Part shown: piece by piece, positions 25,805 to 34,987 of the stretch
Position numbering within the stretch: position 1 is the first letter of the stretch
Layout: each line of letters starts with the position of its first letter
From: Dehalococcoidia bacterium
GTDB lineage: Bacteria; Chloroflexota; Dehalococcoidia; E44-bin15
Direction of reading: 5' to 3'
Assembly (NCBI GenBank): GCA_035528575.1
Contig: DATKYK010000034.1
Location: 1 to 64,000, forward strand
Length of the DNA stretch: 64,000 nt
Notes under the pieces: model-generated
Told to the model about the DNA's origin: nothing
Databases searched by the model: none
The model's input: the letters and a program-made list of their open reading frames with translations, nothing else
Made by a program: the position numbers and the translations under genes

Positions 25805-27673
25805 CTATTTCCCCCAGATATCAGGGATATACTCTTCTAATCCTAACTCTTTGAGCTTTTCCGGGGTGGGCTTCCCTGTAGCCTTATCCCATCCTCGCAG
25901 CTCATAGTATTTATCCAGCATCTCGGTTAAATTCTCATTAACCTTACCTTTGGCTGGGCCATCGGGCAGTGGATCCTCTAGCAATCGGGGAGGTAGAGTA
26001 TCATCAGCTCTGGTCAGCCCCTCCCTTACACTGAAGACCCTGGCAAGGTTATAGGCTCTCTCGCCGAGCTGCACCATATCATCATACGTGAATTTCCGGC
26101 CGAGACAATGCTCTACCAACTCTACCCACTCATCTGAATCTACACAGAATCCCATGAACTTGCACGCCCCAAGTGTGTCAAGTGCAGTCATGACATTCTC
26201 CAGATCCACTAAAACGTGAACCTCATTTGGATCGGCCACAAGTGAATCCTTGATCCTGCTATCTGGGATGCAAAGGAACGGTATATCAAAAAAGCTTGGG
26301 CCTTGTATATATGCGGTAACATGGTCGCCACCCCTGTTGGCAACAGCATATGCTAGCCCGGTTATCTGAACTGCCCTGGAATCATAGGCTGGAAGCTCCA
26401 AGCCCTTAACATTCATAGCGAATTTTTCGCTTCCCTTGCCCAACTTCTGGGACATCCTTCTCGTTCCCTCAGCCAGTAAATCACCGACACCCTCTCTCTT
26501 GGCTATCTTGTGTACCAGCTCTACCACGATGTCAGCGTCACCAAATTTGAGCTCCAATCCATCCGTATCCGATTTGGTCAGTATTCCCTTTTCATAGCAT
26601 TCCATGGCGAAGGCAATGGTACTTCCTGTCGAGATCGTATCGAGGCCATAGTCATCGCACAGGTAATGTGCCTTTGTAATTGCTTCCATATCAGTGACCT
26701 GGCACTGACCACCGAGGGTTCCAACACTTTCGTACTCCGGTCCTCCCCCACTGGCACCCTTGTATTTACCCTTCCTGATTTCACTTCGTCTTCCACATTT
26801 AATTGGGCAAGCGAAACACCCCCAGGACTCTACGAGAACCTTTTCGCTGAGGGCTTCCGCGTTTATTTCCTCTAAGTTTGGAAAGACACCGGTTTGCCAG
26901 TTTCTTGTAGGAAATCCACCCTTTTCATTCACCATATCAATAACGGCGTTCGTGCCAAATGTCTCCAATGCCACTTTCAGCAAAGACTCATCGACCAGCT
27001 CGAACTGTTTCCTTGCTACCTTGGCAAAAGCAGTTGCATCTGCCAACTTTACTGGCTTTTTCCCATATACAGCAATAGCTTTCAATCGCTTCGAGCCCAT
27101 TACTGCTCCGCCGCCGCACCTTCCTGCTGCTCTATGGACGTCGCTCATAGTGCTGGCATATCTAACTTTGTTTTCACCTGCTAATCCAATACAAACAACA
27201 TTGAACTTGTCACCTAGCTCTTTCTTTATCTGGTCTGTAGTTTGAGAAACATCTTTACCCCATAAGTTTTTCGCATCTCTAAGCTCAGCTTTACCCTCCT
27301 CAATTAAAAGGTAAACAGGTTCTGGTGAGATGCCCTGAAAAATAATTCCGTCAAAGCCTGTTCTCTTAAAGTCTACCCCCCAAAAGCCGCCTACATTTGC
27401 TTGTGCCCATATACCAGTTAACGGCGATTTGAAAACCAGGTTGTATCTCCCGGTGCTGGGAGCCTGAGCTCCTGTTATTGCTCCAGACATAAATATGAGC
27501 TCATTTTTAGGGCCTAACGGGTCTGCCCCCTTGGGAACCTCATGATAGAGGTAATGGGTTGCCAGCCCGGCTCCAGTTAAGTACTTGTCAAACAGATCTT
27601 CAGGAATTTCCTCTTCTGAAACTTTGGACTCCGACAAATTGACCCTTAGAATTTTCCCATGGCCTCCAAACAT
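25805..27673 (-). CDS. aor: Aldehyde ferredoxin oxidoreductase, tungsten type
   Basis: A 622-residue protein covering the full AOR family: N-terminal domain GKILRVNLSESKVSEEEIP, pterin-binding segments, and [4Fe-4S] Cys residues in GCFACPIKCGR, with a further Cys in LGACKFMGFC. The enzyme carries tungsto-bispterin and oxidises aldehydes with ferredoxin, or reduces acids in reverse. ATG 27673 (MFGGHGKIL) is preferred over ATG 27685, because GGAGG lies five bases before it and the family N-terminus begins there. It is cotranscribed with the acyl-CoA synthetase. It fits a strictly anaerobic lifestyle. Confidence 0.9.
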   Translation of the reverse strand: MFGGHGKILRVNLSESKVSEEEIPEDLFDKYLTGAGLATHYLYHEVPKGADPLGPKNELIFMSGAITGAQAPSTGRYNLVFKSPLTGIWAQANVGGFWGVDFKRTGFDGIIFQGISPEPVYLLIEEGKAELRDAKNLWGKDVSQTTDQIKKELGDKFNVVCIGLAGENKVRYASTMSDVHRAAGRCGGGAVMGSKRLKAIAVYGKKPVKLADATAFAKVARKQFELVDESLLKVALETFGTNAVIDMVNEKGGFPTRNWQTGVFPNLEEINAEALSEKVLVESWGCFACPIKCGRRSEIRKGKYKGASGGGPEYESVGTLGGQCQVTDMEAITKAHYLCDDYGLDTISTGSTIAFAMECYEKGILTKSDTDGLELKFGDADIVVELVHKIAKREGVGDLLAEGTRRMSQKLGKGSEKFAMNVKGLELPAYDSRAVQITGLAYAVANRGGDHVTAYIQGPSFFDIPFLCIPDSRIKDSLVADPNEVHVLVDLENVMTALDTLGACKFMGFCVDSDEWVELVEHCLGRKFTYDDMVQLGERAYNLARVFSVREGLTRADDTLPPRLLEDPLPDGPAKGKVNENLTEMLDKYYELRGWDKATGKPTPEKLKELGLEEYIPDIWGK

Positions 27674-27713
27674 TTTTACCTCCATTACTCTTAATTATCA
27701 TCATTATAGCAAT

Positions 27714-27741
27714 GTAGGGGCGCAGCATGCTGCGCCCCTAC
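27714..27741. repeat. Perfect 28-bp palindrome between AOR and alcohol dehydrogenase
   Basis: GTAGGGGCGCAGCA (27714-27727) is followed at once by its exact reverse complement. In RNA from the minus strand it forms a long hairpin between the iron alcohol dehydrogenase stop and the AOR gene. It could be a REP-like repeat or a bidirectional terminator; no long T run follows. Confidence 0.65.
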
Positions 27742-27749
27742 CGAAACAT

Positions 27750-28913
27750 CTAGAAGTCCACCGAGCGGCCGTCGTAGGCGTAGAGGAAAAGCTTACTCAG
27801 TTCCTCATAGGAGGGGGCACGGACAGCGGTGATTATCTGTGTGTCATTGAAAGCATCGTCTACTAGCTTTTCCAATTGTGCTTCGTAAGCCTTGCGCTCG
27901 ATGCCCATTTCTGCAACCTTGATTGGATTCCCTACCTTCTGGCATAGATCACGAATGTATTTTGCGAGAGCCCGTGCTGCTTTTTCACCTTCTTCCGTAG
28001 AGCATCCGATGAAAGAGGCCAGTTCCGCGAACCTCTCCGGTTCTTCGTTGGCCGCGAACTCTATAGTATACGGAAGGAAGAGAGTGACGGCGCGACCGTG
28101 GGGTATATGGAATACTGCTCCGAGCACATGTCCCATTGCGTGAGCCATTGAGGCCATGGCATTGCCATAGCCCAGGCCGGCGCAGGTGGCCGCATTATGC
28201 ATTCTCTCCCTGGCTTCAATATCGGAGCCGTCGGCAACGGCGCGTGGTAAGTACTGAAAGATGAGGCGCATAGCGTTGAGGCACAGGCCATCGGTGATGT
28301 CGGTATGCCACGTGCATGTGTAGCCTTCAACGGCTTGGGTCAGCGCGTCCAGGCCGGTGTCGGCAGTCAACTGGGGGGGCATTCCCGCTGCCATCTCCGG
28401 GTCCACGATAGCGATGTCGGCGGTGTTTTCTCGGTTGCCCAATCCCATCTTGCGCTGCTCCTCGGTATCGGTTAAAACGATAGCCCAGGTGACTTCGGCC
28501 CCGGTGCCGCTGGTGGTGGGTATGGTAATCAGGCGCGCCTTCTGACGCAGAACCAGGTCCGCAATGGGATTGATGGCGGCTGGCTCCATATCAGGCTGCT
28601 CGTAGAGCACCCAGATGGCCTTGGCGGCGTCTAGCGGCGAGCCTCCACCCAAGCCGACGATCCAGTCGGGTGCAACCTCCATGGCGATCTGCGCTCCACG
28701 TCGCACTGTCTGCACACTGGGCTCGGGCTCGATCTCGTCGAATACGTGCACTTCGATGCCGGCTATGTCCAGATGGGCCTTTACCTTGTCTACCAGGCCA
28801 AGTTGGACCATCATGCCGTCGGTGACAATGAGGGCGCGTTTTCCCTCCAACTCGTCGAGCACTTCCAGCGCCCCCTCACCAAATACGATTCGCGGCGAGA
28901 CGAAGTTCCACAT
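27750..28913 (-). CDS. Iron-containing alcohol dehydrogenase
   Basis: A 387-residue group III (Fe-dependent) alcohol dehydrogenase: N-terminal NAD(P)-binding domain with GGGSPLDAAKA and TIPTTSGTGAEVT, and a C-terminal helical domain with metal-binding His residues in MAHAMGHVLGAVFHIPHG. It interconverts alcohols and aldehydes or ketones. GGGAGGT lies before ATG 28913. It is followed by the AOR and acyl-CoA synthetase genes on the same strand, so an alcohol to aldehyde to acid to acyl-CoA route is a fair inference. Confidence 0.88.
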   Translation of the reverse strand: MWNFVSPRIVFGEGALEVLDELEGKRALIVTDGMMVQLGLVDKVKAHLDIAGIEVHVFDEIEPEPSVQTVRRGAQIAMEVAPDWIVGLGGGSPLDAAKAIWVLYEQPDMEPAAINPIADLVLRQKARLITIPTTSGTGAEVTWAIVLTDTEEQRKMGLGNRENTADIAIVDPEMAAGMPPQLTADTGLDALTQAVEGYTCTWHTDITDGLCLNAMRLIFQYLPRAVADGSDIEARERMHNAATCAGLGYGNAMASMAHAMGHVLGAVFHIPHGRAVTLFLPYTIEFAANEEPERFAELASFIGCSTEEGEKAARALAKYIRDLCQKVGNPIKVAEMGIERKAYEAQLEKLVDDAFNDTQIITAVRAPSYEELSKLFLYAYDGRSVDF

Positions 28914-29031
28914 CGCGACTACCTCCCTCTGATAAACGATCCAAGACGATTGACGAAAGACAGATGATAGATAACGAAGGGCGAATTGCCAGTTATGCCC
29001 GTTCTATACCCGTCGGTCACTGTCCTTGATG

Positions 29032-29442
29032 TCAGTCACCGAAGTCGGTGGGTACACGCGAGACGCAGTTGACTAGCTCCTTGGCTGCCTTGGGGTAGCG
29101 CATGACTTTCATCATATCACCCTTCAACTTTAATTTGCGTGTCATCATTCCCGCAATAGGGTCCAACTTCCCTTCGATGACCTTGCGCCAGTTGCTGAAT
29201 TGGGCGCGGATGATGAACTGTGCCTCTCGCTCGCCCTCGCTGGCTAGCTCTATTGCATCGGTACACTTGCCGTGATATAGGCCGACGAAGAGATACCGGG
29301 TCTCGGGATAAGCTTTATCGGGCTCGCAAATGAAGATGAAGTCCCCTTCCCAGTCCTTAGCTGATCTCTCGTATGCCTCGCTGGCATTGAGTTGACTGGC
29401 GAACTCCTTAACCCATTCGTCGGATGGAAATTTAAGAGCCAT
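29032..29442 (-). CDS. SCP2 sterol-carrier-like domain protein
   Basis: A 136-residue protein matching the stand-alone SCP2 sterol-binding domain: an alpha/beta fold with a hydrophobic tunnel that holds fatty acyl-CoA or sterol-like lipids. The typical final hydrophobic strand-helix region (KLKLKGDMMKVMRYPKAAKELV) is present. It starts at ATG 29442 after GAAAGGAGGAAG. It probably belongs with the alcohol dehydrogenase/AOR/acyl-CoA synthetase genes downstream, perhaps carrying a hydrophobic substrate. Confidence 0.8.
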   Translation of the reverse strand: MALKFPSDEWVKEFASQLNASEAYERSAKDWEGDFIFICEPDKAYPETRYLFVGLYHGKCTDAIELASEGEREAQFIIRAQFSNWRKVIEGKLDPIAGMMTRKLKLKGDMMKVMRYPKAAKELVNCVSRVPTDFGD

Positions 29443-29509
29443 GACTCTTCCTCCTTTCTCTGACCTTTGCTCTCAGGTATTTAGCCCCACCGCCTGGAGT
29501 GTGGCGCTC

Positions 29510-29539
29510 AGTCTAGCACCCAATTGGGGTGAAAGTCAA
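29510..29539 (-). promoter_or_regulatory. Probable promoter for the SCP2-ADH-AOR-ligase run
   Basis: On the minus strand TTGACT (29534-29539), 18 bases, TAGACT (29510-29515). The spacer holds a CACCC...GGGTG inverted repeat, a possible operator. It is about 70 bases before the SCP2 gene. Confidence 0.45.
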
Positions 29540-29684
29540 TATATGAATTTGCCAGCATGGTTGCTAGAAACACCTGCCTATTTCTCCTAAATAGCTATAC
29601 TCTCCTCTCTTTTAGAAACTACAACCAATCCCTTAGTAGTTTTACCGTTTCTAAACATCTGGCATTCGCTGAGCGAGGGCCTTC

Positions 29685-30587
29685 CTATAAATTGGCTGCC
29701 CGTTCCACGCAGCGTTTCCACCTGGCATTTACCCGTTCCTGCAGTTTGTTAATCTGCTCTTGGGTAATACTGTTAAACCTCCCCTGTTCCATGAGAAATT
29801 CTCTCACCGGCCTTAGATTACCCTTTCGGGCAATGGATTCACTGGCCGATGTGAGGTGGAAAACGCCGTCCTCAACCTCATAGAGTACGACCCATCCCGT
29901 CTGTACAGCGAGCTCGCCGATCTTGATGGTGTCACTGAAGGGGAAGCGCCATCCCGGGGGGCAGGGTGTGAATACGTGTATGAACCTGGTTCCCTCTATT
30001 GCCTTTGCCTTGCTGACCTTCTGGTAAAGGTCCAGGGGATAGGAAGCATTGGCTGTAGCGACATAGGGGATGCCGTGCGCTTCCATTATCGCGGTCATAT
30101 CCTTCTGATTCTGCTGCTTGCCCAGTATAGGCGTGGTACCTGAAATGGCGCCCAGGGGGGTGGAGCCAGAGCGCTGATTGCCGGTGTTCATATAGCCCTC
30201 GTTATCGTAGCAGATATAGATGAAATCCTCTCCCCTTTCAGCGGCGCCGCTCAACGCCTGGATCCCGATATCGTGTGTGCCGCCGTCACCGGCGATGGCC
30301 AGTACAGTTAATCCCTTTCTGCCCAGGGCTTTCAGCCCGGCAACCAGTCCGGTAGCCGATGCGGCGGTGGAGGCGAATGGCGTGTTTACACAGGGGACAT
30401 TTACCGATGTTACCGGGTACATGCCGTGCAGTACGGTTAGGCAACTGGCTGGCACTGTCACGATAACCTGCCCATCCAGCGCTTTCAGGATATGGCGGTA
30501 GGCTAGAGACAGGGCGCAGCCGGGGCAGGTCCTGTTGCCTGGCAGCAGATATTCTATTTCGGGAAGGTTAACTGCATTAGTTTTCAA
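29685..30587 (-). CDS. porB: 2-oxoacid:ferredoxin oxidoreductase, beta subunit
   Basis: A 300-residue TPP-binding subunit. The N-terminal CPGCALSLAYR supplies cluster-ligand Cys residues. The TPP/Mg motif is GDGGTHDIGIQAL to CYDNEGYMNTGNQRSG. With the alpha, gamma and delta subunits it oxidises a 2-oxoacid plus CoA to an acyl-CoA, CO2 and reduced ferredoxin. The last gene of a four-gene minus-strand operon, 13 bases after the alpha gene. Substrate preference (pyruvate, branched-chain or aromatic 2-oxoacid) cannot be told, so the por symbols are only nominal. Confidence 0.88.
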   Translation of the reverse strand: MKTNAVNLPEIEYLLPGNRTCPGCALSLAYRHILKALDGQVIVTVPASCLTVLHGMYPVTSVNVPCVNTPFASTAASATGLVAGLKALGRKGLTVLAIAGDGGTHDIGIQALSGAAERGEDFIYICYDNEGYMNTGNQRSGSTPLGAISGTTPILGKQQNQKDMTAIMEAHGIPYVATANASYPLDLYQKVSKAKAIEGTRFIHVFTPCPPGWRFPFSDTIKIGELAVQTGWVVLYEVEDGVFHLTSASESIARKGNLRPVREFLMEQGRFNSITQEQINKLQERVNARWKRCVERAANL

Positions 30588-30600
30588 ACCGGCAGGCCTC

Positions 30601-31836
30601 TCAAATATGACATATCCATTCGGGGTATTCGCGGTTCAAAACCCCCTCTTTAAGAGATGGCAGCGCCTTCCTAACCGCATCCGCTATCTCTCTGGCTTTT
30701 ACATCACGACCACCCAGTCCGACAATGAAGTTTCTTATTACCGCATTTATACCACTTCCGTAGAGGGCTGATTTGATTTCCGAGCAGGTGGCTCCTTCCG
30801 AGCCGTAGCTGATATTCTTATCGAAAACCGCGATAAGGCGGGTTCTCTTGAGCGCCTTCACCAGATCAATTTTAGGGAAGGGTCTTAGCACTCTCAAGCC
30901 CAGGACACCCGCCCGGTGTCCTTCTTCACGGAGCATGTTTGCCGCCACTACTGCCTCCATCGCCAGGCTGCCCGTTGCCACAATAGCTATATCGGCATCA
31001 TCCATTCTGTCTTCCCAGAACATACTGGCGTAGCTTCTTCCGAATAGCTCGCTGAATTCCCGGCTGACCTTGCTTATGGTCTCCCTTGAATTCTGCAGAG
31101 CCTCCTGGAGCAGAAACCTCAGCTCCATATACCCGTGGCAGAGCACGCCCTCAGCGTTAACCCTGGGGTTTGCCAGGGTTACCAGGTTGTAGTTCCTGGG
31201 GTTGGCCGGGTCCAGTGTGGTGTGGGGGCTGTAGTGGGGTAGAAACCTGTCCACTTCCCCCTGTGACGGCACATCCACCGGCATTTCAGTATGAGATAGG
31301 ATATAACCGTCGTAGCAAACCATAACCGGCACATAGACTGTCTCGGCAATCTTATAGGCCTGGATCACCGAATCCAGTATCTCCTGGTTGTTTCGGGCGT
31401 ATATTTGTATCCAGCCGGTATCCCGTTGGGATATAGAGTCCTGTTGGTCATTGAGAATACTCCAGGGTGCTCCGATAGCACGGTTTACGCAGGCGAGAAC
31501 CAGGGGGAGGCGTGTCCCGGCAGCCCAGTGCAGCATCTCGTGCATGTAGGCCAAGCCGTGTGAACTGGTGGCGGTGAAGGTCCTGGCTCCTACAATAGAA
31601 GCCGAGGTGCATACGGCGAGGGCGCTGTGCTCACTCTCGACGGCAATATACTCGGCATTCAACTCCCCTCGTTCCACGAATTCAGAGAGGATTTCGGTGA
31701 CCGGTGACTGGGGCGTAATAGGGTAGGCAGCGATCACCTGGACACGGCTGAGCTTTGCCCCCTGGGCTGCAGCGTGATTGCCATCAATTATCCGTATATC
31801 GGCTTCGCTATCTGTCTTCTTGCTCAAATCACTCAA
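30601..31836 (-). CDS. porA: 2-oxoacid:ferredoxin oxidoreductase, alpha subunit
   Basis: A 411-residue subunit with the PYR-domain N-terminus (GNHAAAQGAKLSRVQVIAAYPITPQSPVTE), the conserved ESEHSALAVC segment and a C-terminal transketolase-like domain (VLGLRVLRPFPKIDLVKAL). It forms the active site together with the beta subunit. It starts five bases after the delta gene. Confidence 0.88.
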   Translation of the reverse strand: MSDLSKKTDSEADIRIIDGNHAAAQGAKLSRVQVIAAYPITPQSPVTEILSEFVERGELNAEYIAVESEHSALAVCTSASIVGARTFTATSSHGLAYMHEMLHWAAGTRLPLVLACVNRAIGAPWSILNDQQDSISQRDTGWIQIYARNNQEILDSVIQAYKIAETVYVPVMVCYDGYILSHTEMPVDVPSQGEVDRFLPHYSPHTTLDPANPRNYNLVTLANPRVNAEGVLCHGYMELRFLLQEALQNSRETISKVSREFSELFGRSYASMFWEDRMDDADIAIVATGSLAMEAVVAANMLREEGHRAGVLGLRVLRPFPKIDLVKALKRTRLIAVFDKNISYGSEGATCSEIKSALYGSGINAVIRNFIVGLGGRDVKAREIADAVRKALPSLKEGVLNREYPEWICHI

Positions 31837-31841
31837 TCTGT

Positions 31842-32132
31842 TTAGAGGTCCTCTTCATTTACCATGGTTATAGCCTGTGCCGGGCATACCTGAGCGCATA
31901 TTCCACACCCTTTGCAGTACTCTAGGTTTATCTGGACCGGTATGGTTTTACTGATGAGTGCGTCCGGGCAGTAGAGCCAGCATATAAAACAGGCTGGCTT
32001 GCCGCGCTTTGCAGGGATGCACTTTTCGGGGTCTATTACTGGAAGTGAACTGCGCCACTCGCCTGTCCTCCCGGCTTCTCCAATACCCGGTGACGATTCA
32101 CCACATATATGCTGGCAACTCCTGGTTCCCAT
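31842..32132 (-). CDS. porD: 2-oxoacid:ferredoxin oxidoreductase, delta (ferredoxin) subunit
   Basis: A 96-residue double [4Fe-4S] ferredoxin. The second cluster motif is regular (CKGCGICAQVCP). The first is stretched, with nine residues between the first two Cys (CIPAKRGKPACFICWLYCP), a pattern common to the delta subunits of this enzyme. It carries electrons from TPP to soluble ferredoxin. Nine bases separate it from the gamma gene. Confidence 0.88.
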   Translation of the reverse strand: MGTRSCQHICGESSPGIGEAGRTGEWRSSLPVIDPEKCIPAKRGKPACFICWLYCPDALISKTIPVQINLEYCKGCGICAQVCPAQAITMVNEEDL

Positions 32133-32141
32133 AACTTTCTA

Positions 32142-32720
32142 TCACCCTGTTTTCTGTAGCCTGGTTATCTCGTAGGTCTTCCTGAATGCGATGATGTTAT
32201 TATCTACTAGGCTATCGGAGAATCTTTCTCTTATTACCTTTTCTATGCTTGCTATATCTACCAGCTCAGTAGCACGGACTAACGCGCCCAGTATAGCTGT
32301 ATTCACCACGGTTAAGCCGGCAACTATGAGGCCCAGCTCCCGGCATACCCTGGTGGCATCAGCAGTAGCGATGTTGAAATCACCGTTAACCTCGAGTTCA
32401 TCTGGACGCTGACGTGAGTTCACCACCAGCCATCCCCCCCTACTCAGTCCGCCGATTACATCCTTGTCTCTCAGCAGGGTGTGGTCTAGGACTACTACAA
32501 CGTCGGGTTCTTCCACCTGTGACGTAACCATGATTGGCTGCGGGGAAATCCTGGTTGATGCGCTTACCGGAGCGCCTCTCCTCTCGGCGCCAAACCATGG
32601 TGCAGCCGTTACCCCCTGATAGCCTTTGAGGTAGGCTGCCTGTGCCACTATCTTGGCGGCCGTTATGGCCCCCTGACCGCCCCGGCCATGCCATCTAATC
32701 TCGTAAAGCCTTGTTTCCAT
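32142..32720 (-). CDS. porG: 2-oxoacid:ferredoxin oxidoreductase, gamma subunit
   Basis: A 192-residue gamma subunit with the family start (RWHGRGGQGAITAAKIVAQAA) and APWFGAERRGAPVSASTRIS. It binds CoA and contacts the alpha subunit. First gene of the gamma-delta-alpha-beta operon. No good ribosome binding site is visible before ATG 32720, so the message may be leaderless or weakly translated at this gene. Confidence 0.88.
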   Translation of the reverse strand: METRLYEIRWHGRGGQGAITAAKIVAQAAYLKGYQGVTAAPWFGAERRGAPVSASTRISPQPIMVTSQVEEPDVVVVLDHTLLRDKDVIGGLSRGGWLVVNSRQRPDELEVNGDFNIATADATRVCRELGLIVAGLTVVNTAILGALVRATELVDIASIEKVIRERFSDSLVDNNIIAFRKTYEITRLQKTG

Positions 32721-33213
32721 AGACAGTTTTGTAGCTATTCCACTAACCTCAGATGATTTGTCTTTTTAAGTTGTAGAAGGCGCAGGCTTATGTTAACGCT
32801 CTTTACTGGAATGTGTCAAATCTGGAGTTTGACCCGATCCACGATGTGATCAGATATGTGCGCCGCATTAAGGCTAATGGGCTACGGAAAAATATTAGAT
32901 GGGGAGGCATTTGCTGGCCGTGCTAAATAGCTATCTATCTCTTGACAGCCGGCACTCTTAAGAGCAAGGGCTCGTATTTGGCGTATAGGGTGTGTAGCAG
33001 TAACTGGATTCGTCCAGCCTCCACCAGATCTCCGTTTTTCGGGCGCATTGAATGATGGGCCATAGTTCACCTCCCAATCAGATTGTATTCCGACAAGGGT
33101 TCTCCGTTGACCTAGTGTACTGAACGGAGAACGGCAGATTGACAAGTTGGGGTGGAGGGGGTACTCTATTCGTACACGAGACGGGTTGCCACTTTTCAAT
33201 TATACGTCAATTA
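32721..33213. other. Gene-free stretch between divergent operons
   Basis: About 490 bases between the minus-strand oxidoreductase operon and the plus-strand DUF1295 gene. It holds only short chance reading frames, and it presumably carries both promoters. A candidate structured leader follows at 33214. Confidence 0.4.
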
Positions 33214-33304
33214 TGGCTTCCGGGAAGGGTAAGCCGCAAGCGGTTGCGGGACGCAAAGCTGTGATATTCACCCTAATGATGGTACTTCAAGGCTGCTTAT
33301 AGCC
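33214..33304 (+). ncRNA. Candidate structured leader, weakly cyclic-di-GMP-I (GEMM)-like
   Basis: The leader of the DUF1295 gene contains GGGTAAGCC and then GGGACGCAAAGC, both close to core segments of the cyclic-di-GMP-I aptamer (GGGCAAACC, GGGACGCAAAGC). The downstream half fits poorly. Local folding gives alternative stems: CGCAA at 33234 and CGCAA at 33252 can each pair with the TTGCG between them. GTGA-TAT-TCAC and GGCT/AGCC hairpins follow. It may be a diverged riboswitch or a coincidence. Confidence 0.3.
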
Positions 33305-33390
33305 TGCGTATATTGGGTTTATACTTAAATTGGCGCTGCGCCTTTATAAGAAATTTGGACATATTTTTAATGTCTTAAGGAATAAATAGT

Positions 33391-34287
33391 ATGCAGAACT
33401 CGCATACAAAATCAAAAAGTCTACCTAAGACCTTTGCCCTCTGCGCTTTCGCCTATATTATCGCTTTGTGCATTGCTGTTTCTGTTGGGTATGCGCTCGG
33501 TGACAGGCATCCAATCTGGATTGTTTTAACGGCAGACATTGCAGCTACGCTGGTCATTTATGCTTTCGCCCGCGTATTTCAAAATGCAAGCTTTTATGAC
33601 GCATACTGGAGTGTCGCCCCGCTTGCGATTGCGCTCTATTATTTATTGGGAGCCTCATCGGGAGATGCAGTCTTAACGCGTCAAGTGGTGGTTGTCACCC
33701 TGGTATTTATTTGGGGTGTCCGGTTAACGTGTAACTGGGCCAGACAGTGGCGGGGACTGGGGCATGAAGACTGGCGCTATGCGAATATGAGGCATAAATG
33801 GAACCGTCTGTTCTGGATCATTGAATTATCTGGAATAGAAATGATGCCGACGATAATCGTTTTTCTCGGCTGCCTTTCGCTCTACCCTGCCCTCTCTACC
33901 GGGACGAGCACATTCGGAGTGCTCGACTGGGTTGCCATCGTGGTAACCGCTGCTGCGATCATTATAGAAACAACGGCAGACCAGCAGCTAAGAAGGTTTG
34001 TTAGGACAAACTCGCAGCCGCGAAAGATTATGTCAACTGGCTTGTGGGCTTATTCCAGGCATCCGAACTATCTTGGCGAGATAATGTTCTGGTGGGGGCT
34101 CTTTATATTCGCACTGGCGGCTGATCTTTCCTACTGGTGGGTGATCGTCGGGCCGCTGGCTATGACCGTGCTCTTTGTCTTTGTGAGTATCCCCATGATG
34201 GATAAAAGGAGCCTGGAAAGAAGGACGGGGTACGAGGAGCATATGAGGAGGGTTTCCGCACTCATTCCGTGGTTTCCCAGGAAGTGA
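33391..34287 (+). CDS. DUF1295 membrane protein (steroid 5-alpha-reductase/methyltransferase-like)
   Basis: A 298-residue integral membrane protein with about seven hydrophobic helices. The C-terminal half has the DUF1295 signature: a Gln-rich SRHPNYLGEIMFWWGLFIFA segment preceded by LWAYSR, and a final EEHMRRVSALIPWFP. The family is related to 3-oxo-5-alpha-steroid 4-dehydrogenases and isoprenylcysteine methyltransferases; its exact reaction is generally unknown. It stands alone on the plus strand behind a possible structured leader. Confidence 0.8.
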   Translation: MQNSHTKSKSLPKTFALCAFAYIIALCIAVSVGYALGDRHPIWIVLTADIAATLVIYAFARVFQNASFYDAYWSVAPLAIALYYLLGASSGDAVLTRQVVVVTLVFIWGVRLTCNWARQWRGLGHEDWRYANMRHKWNRLFWIIELSGIEMMPTIIVFLGCLSLYPALSTGTSTFGVLDWVAIVVTAAAIIIETTADQQLRRFVRTNSQPRKIMSTGLWAYSRHPNYLGEIMFWWGLFIFALAADLSYWWVIVGPLAMTVLFVFVSIPMMDKRSLERRTGYEEHMRRVSALIPWFPRK

Positions 34288-34471
34288 ACAAGTCGACATC
34301 GGTTTTAATATATAGGGCTGGCTTCCCCATCAGTAGAGATCCATTAGGCCGATCTCATAGGAGATGGGAAGGCAATGGGAGGTTGTAACATCAAGGCCTA
34401 GTGAAGCTCTGAGCTGGGGGGAAATGGTGGAGAAGTCAGAAATTCGAGAGTAATCACTGGAGGGGGTAAGC

Positions 34472-34804
34472 ATGATTAAAGTTATGGTGATGATCAAGAG
34501 GAAGCCTGGCATTTCGCATGAGGAGTTCTGCAAGCACTACGAGGAAGTGCACGCGCCACTGGCGCTTAAAGTGCTGCCCACAATTAAAAAATATGTGCGG
34601 AACCATGTTGTCGCACTCCCCGGCACGGAAGAGCCCGGTTTCGATTGCATTACCGAGTTCTGGTATGATGACATGGAGGGGGCGCAGGCATCGCTCGATA
34701 CCCTTAATTCCGATGCTGGCCAGGTTATACGAGACGACGAAGCGACTTTCATGGACAAGGATAAGCAGGTCGTCCTCCTGGTCGATGAGAGGGAGACAAA
34801 GTAA
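34472..34804 (+). CDS. EthD-domain protein
   Basis: A 110-residue ferredoxin-like (dimeric alpha/beta barrel) protein with the EthD pattern: MIKVMVMIKRKPGISHEEFCKHYEEVHAPLA at the start, and a conserved ITEFWYDDMEGAQASLD later. Members are small accessory or degradative enzymes in ring-cleavage and ether degradation pathways; the reaction is not predictable. ATG 34472 follows GGAGGGGG. It may be cotranscribed with the epimerase downstream. Confidence 0.75.
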   Translation: MIKVMVMIKRKPGISHEEFCKHYEEVHAPLALKVLPTIKKYVRNHVVALPGTEEPGFDCITEFWYDDMEGAQASLDTLNSDAGQVIRDDEATFMDKDKQVVLLVDERETK

Positions 34805-34987
34805 CCGGGAGGTGTTTCCATATTATTCATCTACGCTTTATGGTCTTGTACCTATTACCATGAGCCTTTACCGGGCAGTTATTACATACCAATGTATCAC
34901 AAGAGCGCACAAATATTACCCTCTGACTAGCCGGCAGAGTCCTCAGATTGAAATACTGAGATGACCGGCAGCAAGATAGGGAGGAGA

